This document shows, in pieces, positions 26,044 through 35,560 of a DNA stretch of 53,097 bases. The position numbers were made by a program, and so were the translations under genes. The notes below the pieces were generated by a model, which was given only the letters and a program-made list of their open reading frames with translations, did not search any database and had not been told where the DNA came from. Source of the stretch: Lewinella sp. JB7 (GTDB lineage Bacteria; Bacteroidota; Bacteroidia; Chitinophagales; Saprospiraceae); the NCBI RefSeq assembly GCF_024297185.1, contig NZ_JANCTD010000014.1:1-53097 (forward strand). Reading direction: 5' to 3'. The stretch's first letter is position 1; every line of letters starts with the position of its first letter.

Positions 26044-26807
26044 ACGACACGCGATATGCCATCGACCTGGCCTACCGGGGTACGGCCTACGCCGGCTGGC
26101 AACGGCAGCCCAACGCCCGCTCGGTGGAGGAAACCATCGATACGGCCCTCAGCACCATACTCGGAGAACCCATCAAGATCGTCGGTTGCGGACGCACCGA
26201 TGCCGGGGTTCACGCGAGTGATTACGTTGCCCACTTCGATTATGCCGGGCAGCTGCCCGATCGCCTGCTGGCCCGGATAAATCGCTACCTGCCGGACGAC
26301 ATCGCCCTGCGGGGGTTCTACCGGGTACCGCCCGATCTGCACGCGCGCTTCAGTGCCGTGGGGCGCGCTTACGTATACCGCATCAGCCCGGTGAAGGATC
26401 CCTTCCGTACCGATACCGTGGCGTGGCTGCCCGCCCTGCGGGAGCTCGATCACGACCTTATGCGGCGGGCCGCGCAGTTGTTGCTGGAGTACGGCGAGTT
26501 CGCGACCTTTTGTAAAACGAATTCGGATGCCTTCACCATGCAATGTAAGGTAACGGAAAGCCGTTGGTCTTTCAGCGCGGAGGAAATGACCTACCACATT
26601 TCCGCTAATCGCTTTCTGCGCGGTATGGTGCGTCTGATCGTAGGTATGTGCCTACAGGTAGGAGCGGGCCGACTCGAGATAAGTGCGGTTCGTCAGGCGT
26701 TGGACCGGCAACGGCGCTTGCCCAAACCGCTGAGCGCTCCGGCGTCCGGGCTCTTTTTACACCAGGTGCAATATCCGGGCCGGGGGCAGTGGTCCCGCAT
26801 TTCATAA
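26040..26807 (+). CDS. truA: tRNA pseudouridine(38-40) synthase
   Basis: The 255-residue enzyme isomerises uridines 38-40 in the tRNA anticodon arm. AYRGTAYAGWQRQP and GCGRTDAGVHA carry the family motifs, with catalytic Asp54. FLRGMVRLIVG is the C-terminal motif. I chose the GTG at 26040, overlapping the tsaB stop, because homology begins there. The open frame reaching back to 25803 is only a shadow within tsaB. Confidence 0.94.
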   Translation: MNDTRYAIDLAYRGTAYAGWQRQPNARSVEETIDTALSTILGEPIKIVGCGRTDAGVHASDYVAHFDYAGQLPDRLLARINRYLPDDIALRGFYRVPPDLHARFSAVGRAYVYRISPVKDPFRTDTVAWLPALRELDHDLMRRAAQLLLEYGEFATFCKTNSDAFTMQCKVTESRWSFSAEEMTYHISANRFLRGMVRLIVGMCLQVGAGRLEISAVRQALDRQRRLPKPLSAPASGLFLHQVQYPGRGQWSRIS

Positions 26808-26822
26808 TCGGCGCCGAGCAGT

Positions 26823-26830
26823 TATCTTTG
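26823..26830 (+). promoter_or_regulatory. Candidate -7 element for the WecA/MraY-type gene
   Basis: TATCTTTG is an exact TAnnTTTG match, 16 bp after the truA stop and about 100 bp before the next ATG. No TTG is seen at -33, so only half of a promoter is supported. Confidence 0.45.
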
Positions 26831-26929
26831 TGGCCGTCACCGAGACCCCGGGATCTCGGTGTATTCGCCGTACGCGTCGTCAGTCGAGTGAATAACGTCT
26901 CTGACCCACACCCATTTTAGCCTCTGCGT

Positions 26930-28018
26930 ATGTTGGAATTTATACTCAGCTTTCTCATATCCTTCGCGCTGGTGTTTGCAATCATGCCCAACGTGATTCG
27001 GATTGCCATTGAGAAGAAGCTGGTGGCCCTGCCGGAGGAGCGGAGCAGCCATCACATTATTACCCCCTGCCTCGGAGGCATTCCCATCTTTCTCGGTATC
27101 CTATTCTGTGGCTTGTTGCTCACGCCGATGGAGCAGTGGGGGGGGCTGCAGTACATCCTGAGCGCCCTGGTGATCGTATTTATGATCGGTACCAAGGACG
27201 ACATCACTCAGCTCTCGGCGGGCAAAAAGATGGCGGGACTCATCATGGCAATCGCGATACTGGTCACCCGCGGAGAGGTCCGTCTGGAGAGCCTGTACGA
27301 GCTTTTCTACGTTTCCCGCGACCTGCCGTACTGGCTATCGATCACCTTCAGCGTATTCACCTTACTGGTCATTACCAACGCCTTCAACCTCATCGACGGG
27401 ATCGACGGTCTGGCCGGTACGGTGGGCGTCATCGCCATGCTGAGCTTCGGGACCTGGTTCTTCGTAGTGGGTATGACCCACCTGGGCATCCTCGCCCTGG
27501 CGGCGGCCGGTGGTCTTCTCGCCTTCCTCTACTACAACATTTCGAAAACGCAGAAGACGTTCATGGGGGACACCGGAGCCCTCGTCATCGGAATGTTGCT
27601 GGGGATCATGACGGTAGAATTCATTGACGTATGCTCCACCGGGTCCTTCCCCTCCGTGTACCGCTTCAATAATCCGATCAGCGTAGCCGTCGGCATCCTG
27701 ATCATTCCCCTCTTCGACACCATCCGCGTGTTCATCACCCGCGTGGTACGGGGCGTCAGCCCGATGAAGCCGGATCGCCGGCACATTCATCACCTGCTGA
27801 TCGATTCCAACCTCAGTCACGTGCAGGCCACCTTCCTGCTGGCCCTGGTGAACCTGATCTTCATCAGCCTGGCGCTGTACCTGGACCCCCTGCTCGACCT
27901 TCACCTCATCCTCGCCATTGAGATCGGGCTGGCACTCGGACTTACCTACATCCTGCACCGCCACGCTATCCGGGTCAGGGCAAGCAAGCAGGCCGCGCAC
28001 GTACGGCAGGCGGCGTGA
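26930..28018 (+). CDS. Undecaprenyl-phosphate sugar-1-phosphate transferase (WecA/MraY family)
   Basis: The 362-residue polytopic membrane enzyme has the polyprenyl-phosphate HexNAc-1-P transferase motifs: GTKDDITQLSAGKK with the paired Asp, NAFNLIDGIDGLAG, FMGDTGA, and DRRHIHHLL near the end. About ten hydrophobic segments are visible. It loads the first sugar phosphate of a surface polysaccharide onto the lipid carrier. WecA-like rather than MraY is favoured because cell-wall genes are absent and polysaccharide genes (polymerase, Wzz) lie nearby. The TGA stop overlaps the next GTG start. Confidence 0.88.
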   Translation: MLEFILSFLISFALVFAIMPNVIRIAIEKKLVALPEERSSHHIITPCLGGIPIFLGILFCGLLLTPMEQWGGLQYILSALVIVFMIGTKDDITQLSAGKKMAGLIMAIAILVTRGEVRLESLYELFYVSRDLPYWLSITFSVFTLLVITNAFNLIDGIDGLAGTVGVIAMLSFGTWFFVVGMTHLGILALAAAGGLLAFLYYNISKTQKTFMGDTGALVIGMLLGIMTVEFIDVCSTGSFPSVYRFNNPISVAVGILIIPLFDTIRVFITRVVRGVSPMKPDRRHIHHLLIDSNLSHVQATFLLALVNLIFISLALYLDPLLDLHLILAIEIGLALGLTYILHRHAIRVRASKQAAHVRQAA

Positions 28019-28395
28019 GCGCGCTCTGGGTTTTCCTCGGCGGCGGACTCGGGGCACTGGCGCGCTACGGGGTGGCGCTGATGTTTTCACCCCCCTCCTT
28101 TGCCGGCGGCGATTTTCCCTGGGGCACCCTGGTGGCCAATCTGCTGGCTTGCGTACTCCTTGGCGTAGGGCTGTCGCTCGCGCTGCGGGGCAACCTCCCG
28201 CGGGCCGGACAACTCCTCTTACTCACGGGCTTCTGCGGCGGATTTTCCACCTTTTCCACCTTCGCCGCCGAGCTCCTGCAACTGCTACAGAACGGCCACG
28301 CCGCGGTGGCCCTGACTTACCTGTCCGTCAGCCTGATCTTCGGTGTACTGGCGCTACTGGGGGTGCTGTACGTGGATTCCGCGATCGGCGGGTGA
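28015..28395 (+). CDS. crcB: Fluoride channel CrcB/FluC
   Basis: The 126-residue protein has four membrane helices. TGFCGGFSTFSTF at 71-83 is the Phe-box/Ser-Thr pore motif, the conserved Asn42 sits in GTLVANLLAC, and GGGLGALARYG is at the N-terminus. It exports fluoride as an antiparallel dimer. The start is GTG at 28015, overlapping the previous TGA. Its last 42 bp overlap the end of the convergent polymerase gene. No fluoride riboswitch was recognised; it appears to be read through from upstream. Confidence 0.93.
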   Translation: MSALWVFLGGGLGALARYGVALMFSPPSFAGGDFPWGTLVANLLACVLLGVGLSLALRGNLPRAGQLLLLTGFCGGFSTFSTFAAELLQLLQNGHAAVALTYLSVSLIFGVLALLGVLYVDSAIGG

Positions 28396-29799
28396 GCGGT
28401 AGGTACCCATCGTGATCACGATCGCGGTGGCCAGGAAGAACAGGCTGCCGATCTTGTCGGTTTCCAGCAAGTCGTTGATGATGCTGAATGCCTCCACGAT
28501 GATCACCGATAACAGCCCCGCCATTACGGCCGCCCGGGCCAGCGGATCCCGCTGACGGTGGTACAGTTCCTCGCCGTACACCAGGATCCCGATCATGAAC
28601 AGCAGCAGGAGCACCAGCCCCACGTAACCCTGTTCCACCAGGGTCATAAGGTAGTAATTGTGAATACCGCTTCGTTCCGGGTTATCGCTGACGTAGGTGG
28701 CAAAATTATTGTTGGTGTAGGCTTCGTAGAGCTCTACAAAGTTGCCCGGGCCGAAGCCCGCAACCGGCCGGTAAGGCACCATATTACCGCCGGCCACCCA
28801 GCGGTAGAAGCGTTCCATGGTGGAAATGTCCTCTAACTTGTAGGTAGCCGAGATCAGATCGTCAAATTCCTGGTGGGCGATGGTGGTATCGTAGTTCGGG
28901 GCGTAGTTGAGGTAATTATCGTCATGCGCCAGGTAAGCGGCAACCGCGACACCGGCTACGAGCGCCGCCAGGAGGGCCGGCTTCAACCACCGCCGGCGGA
29001 TGAGCACGAAGGCTATTCCCGCCAGCGCCAGCGCCACGTAAGCCGCCCGCGTAAAGGCCAGCGCAATGGCCAGAACCCACAGCAGGCCCAAACCGTACAG
29101 CATCCAGCGGTACGGCTTTCCCCGCCACTTTCGCTGGTAGATCAGATAGCCGAACCAGGGCGTGAAGGTTGTCAGGCACCCCGCGTAACTGACGTGATTG
29201 CGCATGAAGGGATGCAGCGTGCGAAACTGATCGGCGAAACTGAAACCGTAACCGGCGTGCCGCACCAGGGTCTGCACCGCCACGAACAGCAGGGGCCAGA
29301 AAATGCAATGGGCAAAGATGGTGACCCGGTCCGGAGTGTGCAGCAGGAGGAGGGGAAGGAGAAAGAAGGCGCCGATGTACCAGATCTTCGCGAGCGAGAA
29401 CTTCAGGCTGATCAGCGTAAGCTCACTGAAACCGCTGGCGACGAAAATCCAACCGACGTGCAGGTACAACAACAGGGCGATCGGATGCGCGAAGGTGCGG
29501 TAATCGTACTGCGGCCAGTGACGGGCGGCGTGGAGGACGAGCAGCCCCGTGAGGCCTACCGCCAGGGGTTCCGTAGGAAGGTCGGTCCCGATGCCGCCGG
29601 GCAGGGCGACCTCCGTACCCAGGGGGATCATGATCAAAAGCAGCCAGAACAGGGGCTTGAAGTCGGCGACGGATTGCGCGATCACCCACAGCAACACCGG
29701 CACGCCGGCGAACCAGTACGCACCCGTGCTCAGGGCAAGGCCGGCGCACAGCAGTACCGCTGCGGCGTAACTGATGTATACCCGCCCGGCCACGGTCAC
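28354..29799 (-). CDS. O-antigen ligase/polymerase (Wzy/WaaL-type) membrane protein
   Basis: The 481-residue protein has about 11 hydrophobic segments. A large external loop holds the family-typical RFYRWVAGG...PYRPVAGFGPGNFVE...SGIHNYYLMTLVEQGYVG, where the conserved H-N-x-Y/F-L and the preceding arginines are characteristic. It would polymerise or transfer a surface polysaccharide. I chose the GTG at 29799, which overlaps the TGA of the Wzz-type gene (GTGA coupling); the longer open frame is a shadow of wzz. The 3' end overlaps convergent crcB. Confidence 0.85.
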   Translation of the reverse strand: MTVAGRVYISYAAAVLLCAGLALSTGAYWFAGVPVLLWVIAQSVADFKPLFWLLLIMIPLGTEVALPGGIGTDLPTEPLAVGLTGLLVLHAARHWPQYDYRTFAHPIALLLYLHVGWIFVASGFSELTLISLKFSLAKIWYIGAFFLLPLLLLHTPDRVTIFAHCIFWPLLFVAVQTLVRHAGYGFSFADQFRTLHPFMRNHVSYAGCLTTFTPWFGYLIYQRKWRGKPYRWMLYGLGLLWVLAIALAFTRAAYVALALAGIAFVLIRRRWLKPALLAALVAGVAVAAYLAHDDNYLNYAPNYDTTIAHQEFDDLISATYKLEDISTMERFYRWVAGGNMVPYRPVAGFGPGNFVELYEAYTNNNFATYVSDNPERSGIHNYYLMTLVEQGYVGLVLLLLFMIGILVYGEELYHRQRDPLARAAVMAGLLSVIIVEAFSIINDLLETDKIGSLFFLATAIVITMGTYRSPADRGIHVQHPQ

Positions 29800-30911
29800 C
29801 GGGTGATGCTTCCCCAATCGTACCGCCGACCGCTCTCCAGCAGCAACACCCCGACAACGGCAAAGAAGAAGGTGAGGGCGGTCGTCACCATCACGATGAG
29901 CCACCGAATGGGGGAGCTCTTCACCAGGGGAGGCTGTGCTTCCTCGATGACCTCCAGCGTGCGACGGTCACCGGAGAGGATACTCTGGTACTGCTTCAGG
30001 CGGGTGGTGCTCTCCGACAGGGCCTCATTGGCCTGCAGGCGGGCCTCTTCCATGTTTTCGATCTGACCGATGCTTTCGTTCAGTTTGCCGAGCTGCTCGT
30101 CGAGTAGCTGTCGACTGTTCTGCAGCCCCAACAGGTCGACGGTCAGTTTAGCGATGCTGTCCCGCCGCCCGGTCTCCCGAAATGCCGCCAGACGGGCCTG
30201 GGTAGCGGCGAGCCGTTGATCGATCAGCGTAGATGAAGTGGCCAGTGCCTCGCTCTGCGCCTTGGTGTTGTACACGCCGTACTTACCCCGCACTTCCGAC
30301 AGGGCCGCGTTCAGTTCATCCAGCCGCCGCTCCCCATCGGAAACTTCCTGCTGCAGGCCGGCCGCGTTGCGCTGATGGATGGAACGGATGAGCGCCAGGT
30401 TGATCGCATCGATTCGTTGACGGGCCGCGGTAGCCATGGCGGCGGCCCGGCGGGGGTCGCGGTCCTCCACGGTCAGTTCGATGATGTCCCGGGGGTTGCG
30501 TTCGACTTCGTACAGCGATTGGAACTCTTCCCGCACGCGGACCGGTCCCTTCACGTGAGTGCTGTCAATATCGTACACCCCGTACAGATTAAAGGTATCG
30601 ACCATGTAGTCGATCAATTCATTACTCTCCGCGATGCTGAGCATGCGGTCGATGTCATCGCCGGTACCGTAAAACTGGATGCGGTTACTACCCGTACCGA
30701 AGGTGCTTTCGATGGAGATTTGCTCCGGACTAATGACGACGAAGGAAGTGTAACCCGTAAAGTAGCTCGGCAGGAGCAGGGAGATCACTACGGCCAGCAC
30801 CGCGCCGGCCATGGTCGTGAGGAGTACGGGGCGACGCCATCGCCAGAGGGTCCGCAGTACGCCCAACAGGTGAGTGGGCGGGGACGGTGTGGGGTCGGTG
30901 TTACGATGCAT
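29796..30911 (-). CDS. Chain-length determinant (Wzz-type) protein
   Basis: The 371-residue protein has a first membrane helix at about 35-55 (LLTTMAGAVLAVVISLLLPS), a periplasmic region with long coiled coil (about 150-315, RQRIDAINLALIRSIHQR...), and a second helix near 330-350. This is the Wzz/PCP layout without a fused tyrosine kinase. It probably sets polysaccharide length with the coupled polymerase. The ATG at 30911 is preferred over 30947; a TACCTTTG -7 element lies about 35 bp upstream. Confidence 0.85.
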   Translation of the reverse strand: MHRNTDPTPSPPTHLLGVLRTLWRWRRPVLLTTMAGAVLAVVISLLLPSYFTGYTSFVVISPEQISIESTFGTGSNRIQFYGTGDDIDRMLSIAESNELIDYMVDTFNLYGVYDIDSTHVKGPVRVREEFQSLYEVERNPRDIIELTVEDRDPRRAAAMATAARQRIDAINLALIRSIHQRNAAGLQQEVSDGERRLDELNAALSEVRGKYGVYNTKAQSEALATSSTLIDQRLAATQARLAAFRETGRRDSIAKLTVDLLGLQNSRQLLDEQLGKLNESIGQIENMEEARLQANEALSESTTRLKQYQSILSGDRRTLEVIEEAQPPLVKSSPIRWLIVMVTTALTFFFAVVGVLLLESGRRYDWGSITR

Positions 30912-30944
30912 GCGGGAAGGGTAGGGGCCTTTTTCAGACGGCCG

Positions 30945-30952
30945 CAAAGGTA
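30945..30952 (-). promoter_or_regulatory. -7 element of the wzz-polymerase pair
   Basis: The minus strand reads TACCTTTG, an exact consensus, about 34 bp before the ATG. The -33 TTG is not evident. Confidence 0.45.
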
Positions 30953-31104
30953 AGCATTGCGGGGCCGCGGGTGCCGACGCGACACGGAAAAGCGAGCCAA
31001 ACTATCTATCCGTCAGATACCGCGGGCGGTCGGGGCGTGGCGTCGTCCTCCGGGTGATATCCGACAAAGTGTTCCGTCTGCGACGGGAAATTCCAACACA
31101 AAAC

Positions 31105-31134
31105 TTGTGAAGTATCGGCTGCGCCTTACATTTA
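31105..31134 (+). promoter_or_regulatory. Promoter of the susC/susD operon
   Basis: TTG (31105-31107), a 19-bp spacer, then TACATTTA (31127-31134). The spacing matches the Bacteroidota primary sigma promoter, with one mismatch in the -7 box. It predicts a leader of about 65 nt before the ATG at 31206. Confidence 0.6.
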
Positions 31135-31205
31135 GCCATAAATGGCAGCGAATTTTCGCACTCGTTCGTTTGCCCGTTAGTCACAACCAATACCCAACAT
31201 TGATC

Positions 31206-34142
31206 ATGAATACCCTTTCCCGACGTTTGCTTGGGAGCCTCGTTTTCGCGCTGGCCCTGCCATGTTTACTCTTCGCTCAGTATCCCGTATCCGGCACGGT
31301 CACGGACGGTACGGGGGAAGCGCTCATCGGGGTTTCCGTCCTGGTGGTCGGAACGACCACCGGTACGGTGACCGATTTCGACGGGAACTTCACCGTTAAC
31401 GTCCCCGACGACCGCAGCACTCTCCGACTCAGCTACACGGGCTTCGTGCCCCAGACCGTCGAGGTTAGCCGCGGCATGGCCCCCGTCGAAATCATCCTAT
31501 CGGAGGACGTGGCCAATCTGGAACAAGTCGTGGTTACCGGCCTGGCCTCCACGATCAAGCGCTCCAACCTCGCCAACGCCGTATCGGTCGTCAGCGGGGA
31601 GGAACTCACCGGAGTTACCAGCCAGCAAACCGTTGACGGAGCGCTCTACGGTAAACTTACCGGCGTAAACATCGTACAGACCAGCGGCGCGCCGGGGGGC
31701 GGTTACGCCGTACGTCTGCGGGGTGTATCCTCACTTTCCGGTAACAACCAGCCCCTATTCATCGTCGACGGTGTCTACATCTCCAACATCGAACTTCCCA
31801 GCGGCTCGCGCAACGCTTCCGGCGCCAACAGTGCCTCGGAGGAATCCGCCTCCAACCGGATCGCAGACCTGAATCCCGACGATATCGAAAGCATCGAAGT
31901 TCTGAAGGGAGCCTCGGCGGCGGCTATCTACGGCACCCGGGCCAATGCCGGCGTAGTCATCATCACCACCAAGAAGGGCGTGTCGGGTGAGACGAAAGTA
32001 AGCTTCAATCAGGATCTCGGTTTCAATACCATCATCCGCAAAGTCGGGCGTCGCAGCTTCACGCCGGCCCAGGTCGAGGAAGAATTCGGGGGTACGACGC
32101 CGGACCAGATCGCCGCCGGACAAGCCGCCCGGGCAGCCTTCGAAGCGGCACAGGCCCGTGGTGAGATATTTGACTACGAAGACATCATCTACGGGGAAGA
32201 AGGATTCATCTCCGACAGCCGTCTGCGCGTCAGCGGCGGCAGTGAAAAGACCAGTTTCTTCGTCAGCGGAAGCTACCGCGATGAGGACGGCATCATCAAG
32301 GGAACCGGATACGAGCGGTTTACCGCCCGCCTCAACCTGACGCACCAGATCAACGATCGCCTGAAGATTCAGTCCAACACCAATTTCGTACGGTCGTCAG
32401 CTTCACGCTCGTTCAGCGGCAACGAGAACGAGGGCGGCCTATCCTACGGCTACACCCTCGCCTTCACCCGGGACTGGGTAAACCTCTTCCCGGACGAGGA
32501 CGGTAACTACCCCGACAACCCCAATTTCTCGGGCAACCCGCTCCAGACCCGCGACGAGACGCGCAACGAAGAGGATATCAACCGTGTCCTGCAGGGAATC
32601 AACGTGAATTACCGACTACTACAGCAGGACAATCAAACCCTGAACCTGGTCTTCAACGGCGGACTTGACTTCATCCTGTCCAAGACGTTCGTCTACGTGC
32701 CCGAGAATTTCCAGTCGCAGCGGGGCCGGCAAAACGGCTTCCTGGCCGAGGGAAAGAACGATCTGTTCAACTACAACTACAGCGCGATCGCGGTCCACGA
32801 TTTCTATACCGACAGCGGGATCAACTTCACCACCCAGGCCGGTATTACCTACATCAACCAATCCGCCGACCAACTCCTCTCCCAGACCACCCAGCTCATT
32901 CCGTTGCAGACGAACCTCGGGCAGGGCGCCGCTCAGGAAATCGATCAGACGCTGCTGAACGTTGAGGAATTCGGCTACGTCGTGCAGGAGGAGGTCAATC
33001 TCTACGATCGCGTCATCCTCACCGGCGGCCTTCGCTTCGATAAGTCTTCCCTCAACGGTGACCCCAATAAGTTTTACACTTTCCCCCGGGCCTCGGTGGC
33101 CGTCAACCTGAATGAGTTCGACTTCTGGAACACCGCCGGACCGATCAATCAGGTAAAGCTCCGGGCGGCCTACGGCGAAACCGGCAATAGCGCCTCGTTC
33201 GGTCGACTTTTTACCTCCCTGACCAATAACAACATCGGCGGCCGGGGTGGCTTTACCGTAGACGGGCAGCAGGGCAACAGCGATCTGGAACCGGAAACAT
33301 CCTCCGAATTCGAGTTCGGTACCGACATCGGCCTGTTCGACAATAAGCTCAGCCTCACGGCCACTTACTACATCCGCGACGTCCAGAACCTACTGTACGA
33401 CCGGTCACTCCCGACCTCCTCGGGTTTCTCCAACGAGATCCGCAACGATCTGGACCTGCGTAACCGGGGCTTTGAATTTCAGTTAGGCCTCAACCCCGTC
33501 CGGAAGGAAAATTTCTACTACCGGACGACCCTCAACTTCTGGCTCAATCGGAGTGAGATCACCCGCCTGGGCATCCCGGACGGAAGCGACGGTGAAGACA
33601 TTCCCAGCTTCGTACCGCCCGGCGTAGCCTTCGGACTGGGCCTGGGAACGTTCTACATCAACGAAGGCTCGCCGATCACCGGCCTGTGGGAGAACGTCGG
33701 CGGCGTACCGACCCAGACCGGCGACACCGAACCCGACTTTCAGTTCGGCTGGAACAACAACTTCACCCTCTTCCAGAACCTGGACATCAACTTCCTCTTC
33801 CACTGGCGCGAAGGATCCGAACTGCTGAACCTCACCCGTCTGCTAACCAACCTGGGCAACACCACGCCCCGGGAGTACGACGACCTCGGAGGATTCATCG
33901 AGGACGGATCATACTTCCGCCTCCGCGAGGCCGGCATCAACTACCGCATCCCCCTGGAGAGCAGTGTTATCCGCGGCCTCAAGGTCGGGGTGTCCGGCCG
34001 CAACATCTTCACCATCACCGACTACAGCAGCTACGACCCCGAGACCTCGGTGAAGGGGGGTAGCGGACTGTCCACCAACATCGAGGTAGCCCCCTTCCCG
34101 AGCAGCCGACAGTTTTACCTCCACCTGGGCTTTGACTTTTAA
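31206..34142 (+). CDS. SusC/RagA-family TonB-linked outer membrane transporter
   Basis: The 978-residue protein has a signal peptide (LGSLVFALALPCLLFAQ) and an N-terminal carboxypeptidase-D-like domain (VSGTVTDGTGEALIGVSVLV). The plug follows (VVVTGLASTIKRSNLANAVS, GVSSLSGNNQPLFIVDGVYI, IESIEVLKGASAAAIYGTRA). A 22-strand-type barrel ends in FYLHLGFDF with the terminal aromatic. With SusD it imports a bulky substrate using TonB energy. No glycosidase or peptidase lies next to it, so the substrate is not predictable. The ATG at 31206 directly precedes the signal peptide; the open frame back to 30957 is spurious. Confidence 0.95.
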   Translation: MNTLSRRLLGSLVFALALPCLLFAQYPVSGTVTDGTGEALIGVSVLVVGTTTGTVTDFDGNFTVNVPDDRSTLRLSYTGFVPQTVEVSRGMAPVEIILSEDVANLEQVVVTGLASTIKRSNLANAVSVVSGEELTGVTSQQTVDGALYGKLTGVNIVQTSGAPGGGYAVRLRGVSSLSGNNQPLFIVDGVYISNIELPSGSRNASGANSASEESASNRIADLNPDDIESIEVLKGASAAAIYGTRANAGVVIITTKKGVSGETKVSFNQDLGFNTIIRKVGRRSFTPAQVEEEFGGTTPDQIAAGQAARAAFEAAQARGEIFDYEDIIYGEEGFISDSRLRVSGGSEKTSFFVSGSYRDEDGIIKGTGYERFTARLNLTHQINDRLKIQSNTNFVRSSASRSFSGNENEGGLSYGYTLAFTRDWVNLFPDEDGNYPDNPNFSGNPLQTRDETRNEEDINRVLQGINVNYRLLQQDNQTLNLVFNGGLDFILSKTFVYVPENFQSQRGRQNGFLAEGKNDLFNYNYSAIAVHDFYTDSGINFTTQAGITYINQSADQLLSQTTQLIPLQTNLGQGAAQEIDQTLLNVEEFGYVVQEEVNLYDRVILTGGLRFDKSSLNGDPNKFYTFPRASVAVNLNEFDFWNTAGPINQVKLRAAYGETGNSASFGRLFTSLTNNNIGGRGGFTVDGQQGNSDLEPETSSEFEFGTDIGLFDNKLSLTATYYIRDVQNLLYDRSLPTSSGFSNEIRNDLDLRNRGFEFQLGLNPVRKENFYYRTTLNFWLNRSEITRLGIPDGSDGEDIPSFVPPGVAFGLGLGTFYINEGSPITGLWENVGGVPTQTGDTEPDFQFGWNNNFTLFQNLDINFLFHWREGSELLNLTRLLTNLGNTTPREYDDLGGFIEDGSYFRLREAGINYRIPLESSVIRGLKVGVSGRNIFTITDYSSYDPETSVKGGSGLSTNIEVAPFPSSRQFYLHLGFDF

Positions 34143-34163
34143 CCAACCGACAATCCGAATAAC

Positions 34164-35468
34164 ATGAAAACGTTTAGAATCTTAAGTCTTATCGGCCTGC
34201 TCGCCCTCTTCGCCTCCTGTGAGATCGAGGAGCAATTCGACCCCAACGGTCCGAGTATCAACAGCGTACTCACCAACGCCTCCAAGGCGGAACTCGATCT
34301 GCTGGTCACCGGCATTGAAGCCGGGATGCGCAACGGATTTGCCGGTTACGTCACGGCCTCCGGCACCATCGCCCGCGAATTGTACATATTTGACGCCGAT
34401 CCGCGGAATACGGAGGATCTCCTGGGTAAGGGTGACCTGGCGCTGGACAATAATACCTTCTACATTACCGGCCCCTTCAACTCCCGCTACCAGGTCGTCA
34501 AGAACGTCAATATCTTACTGGAGGCCCTGGATAATACGGAGTCCGTCTCGGAGGCGGAGAAGCAGGGCTACCGCGCCTTCGGCAATACGATCAAGGCGTA
34601 TATGCTCAGCCAGGTACTGGACATGCTGGGAACCAACGGCATCCGACTGGACGTCAGCGATCCCGAGAACCTCGGCCCCTTCCTGAGCCAGGACGCCAGC
34701 TACGACGCTATTCTGGACCTGCTAGATAGCGCAAACGGCTCCCTGAGCGGAGCGGAGTTCCCCTTCTTTTTGTCCGACGGGTTCGCCGGTTACGACACGC
34801 CCCAGACCTTCGCCCGCTTCAACCGGGCCATCGCGGCGCGCGTAGCCACCCACGCCGGCCGTTACGATCAGGCGCTGAGCTACGTCAATGCCAGCTTTCT
34901 GGATCTGGATGGCGACCTGAGTGAAGGCGTGGAACATATCTTCGGTACGGTATCTGGCGACCTGCTCAATCCGCTCTACAAACCGGCGGGCCAGAGTGGG
35001 GATCAGTTGGTCGTCCACCCCCGCATCATCGCCAATGCCACTCCGGGCGACAACCGTCTGCGGAAGTTCGGCCTCCGGGTACAGAACACCGGGCAGGACG
35101 GACTCAACGGAGCTTACGAAACGGCGCTCTACGCTACCGCTACTTCCCCGGTGGACATTATCCGGAACGAGGAGCTCGTCCTCATCTACGCCGAAGCCAA
35201 TATCAATCTGGGTAACCTGGAAGAGGCCGTCACCGCCCTGAACATCATCCGGAACGCCGCCGGGATCGGTGACTATTCGGGCACGGTAAGTCAGGAAGCC
35301 CTCATTGACGAAATGCTTTACCAGCGCTGCTACAGCCTGTGGGGGGAAGGCCACCGGATGTGGGACTTGCGGCGTTACGGCCGGCTCAACGCCAATTTCC
35401 TTCCCCTCGACCGGGAGGGCGACGATGTGTTTACCCAGTTCCCCATCCCCTTGTCCGAAGGGGTCTAG
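34164..35468 (+). CDS. SusD/RagB-family outer membrane lipoprotein
   Basis: The 434-residue protein has a lipoprotein signal (LIGLLALFASC) followed by acidic residues typical of surface-export lipoproteins. The TPR-like fold is recognisable by FNRAIAARVATHAGRYDQAL, LVLIYAEANINLGNLEEA, ALNIIRNAAG and the closing RCYSLWGEGHRMWDLRRYG. It caps the SusC pore and captures substrate. It starts 21 bp after susC and is followed by a terminator. It is shorter than many SusD proteins. Confidence 0.93.
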   Translation: MKTFRILSLIGLLALFASCEIEEQFDPNGPSINSVLTNASKAELDLLVTGIEAGMRNGFAGYVTASGTIARELYIFDADPRNTEDLLGKGDLALDNNTFYITGPFNSRYQVVKNVNILLEALDNTESVSEAEKQGYRAFGNTIKAYMLSQVLDMLGTNGIRLDVSDPENLGPFLSQDASYDAILDLLDSANGSLSGAEFPFFLSDGFAGYDTPQTFARFNRAIAARVATHAGRYDQALSYVNASFLDLDGDLSEGVEHIFGTVSGDLLNPLYKPAGQSGDQLVVHPRIIANATPGDNRLRKFGLRVQNTGQDGLNGAYETALYATATSPVDIIRNEELVLIYAEANINLGNLEEAVTALNIIRNAAGIGDYSGTVSQEALIDEMLYQRCYSLWGEGHRMWDLRRYGRLNANFLPLDREGDDVFTQFPIPLSEGV

Positions 35469-35491
35469 CTTACCGCCCTACCCACAAAGAG

Positions 35492-35525
35492 AAACCCCGC
35501 TACCGGATTGGTAGCGGGGTTTTTA
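35492..35525 (+). terminator. Terminator after susD (probably bidirectional)
   Basis: A perfect 13-bp stem AAACCCCGCTACC/GGTAGCGGGGTTT with a 5-nt loop is followed by a T run. The left flank is A-rich, so it can also stop the convergent sigma-factor transcript. Confidence 0.88.
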
Positions 35526-35560
35526 TGTATTGCTTCGGGCTGAGGCTGGAAGGTAGTGAC

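Noticed and set aside
30957..31205. Longer N-terminus for SusC
   Set aside because: The signal peptide begins at the ATG at 31206 and the promoter lies within the supposed extension.
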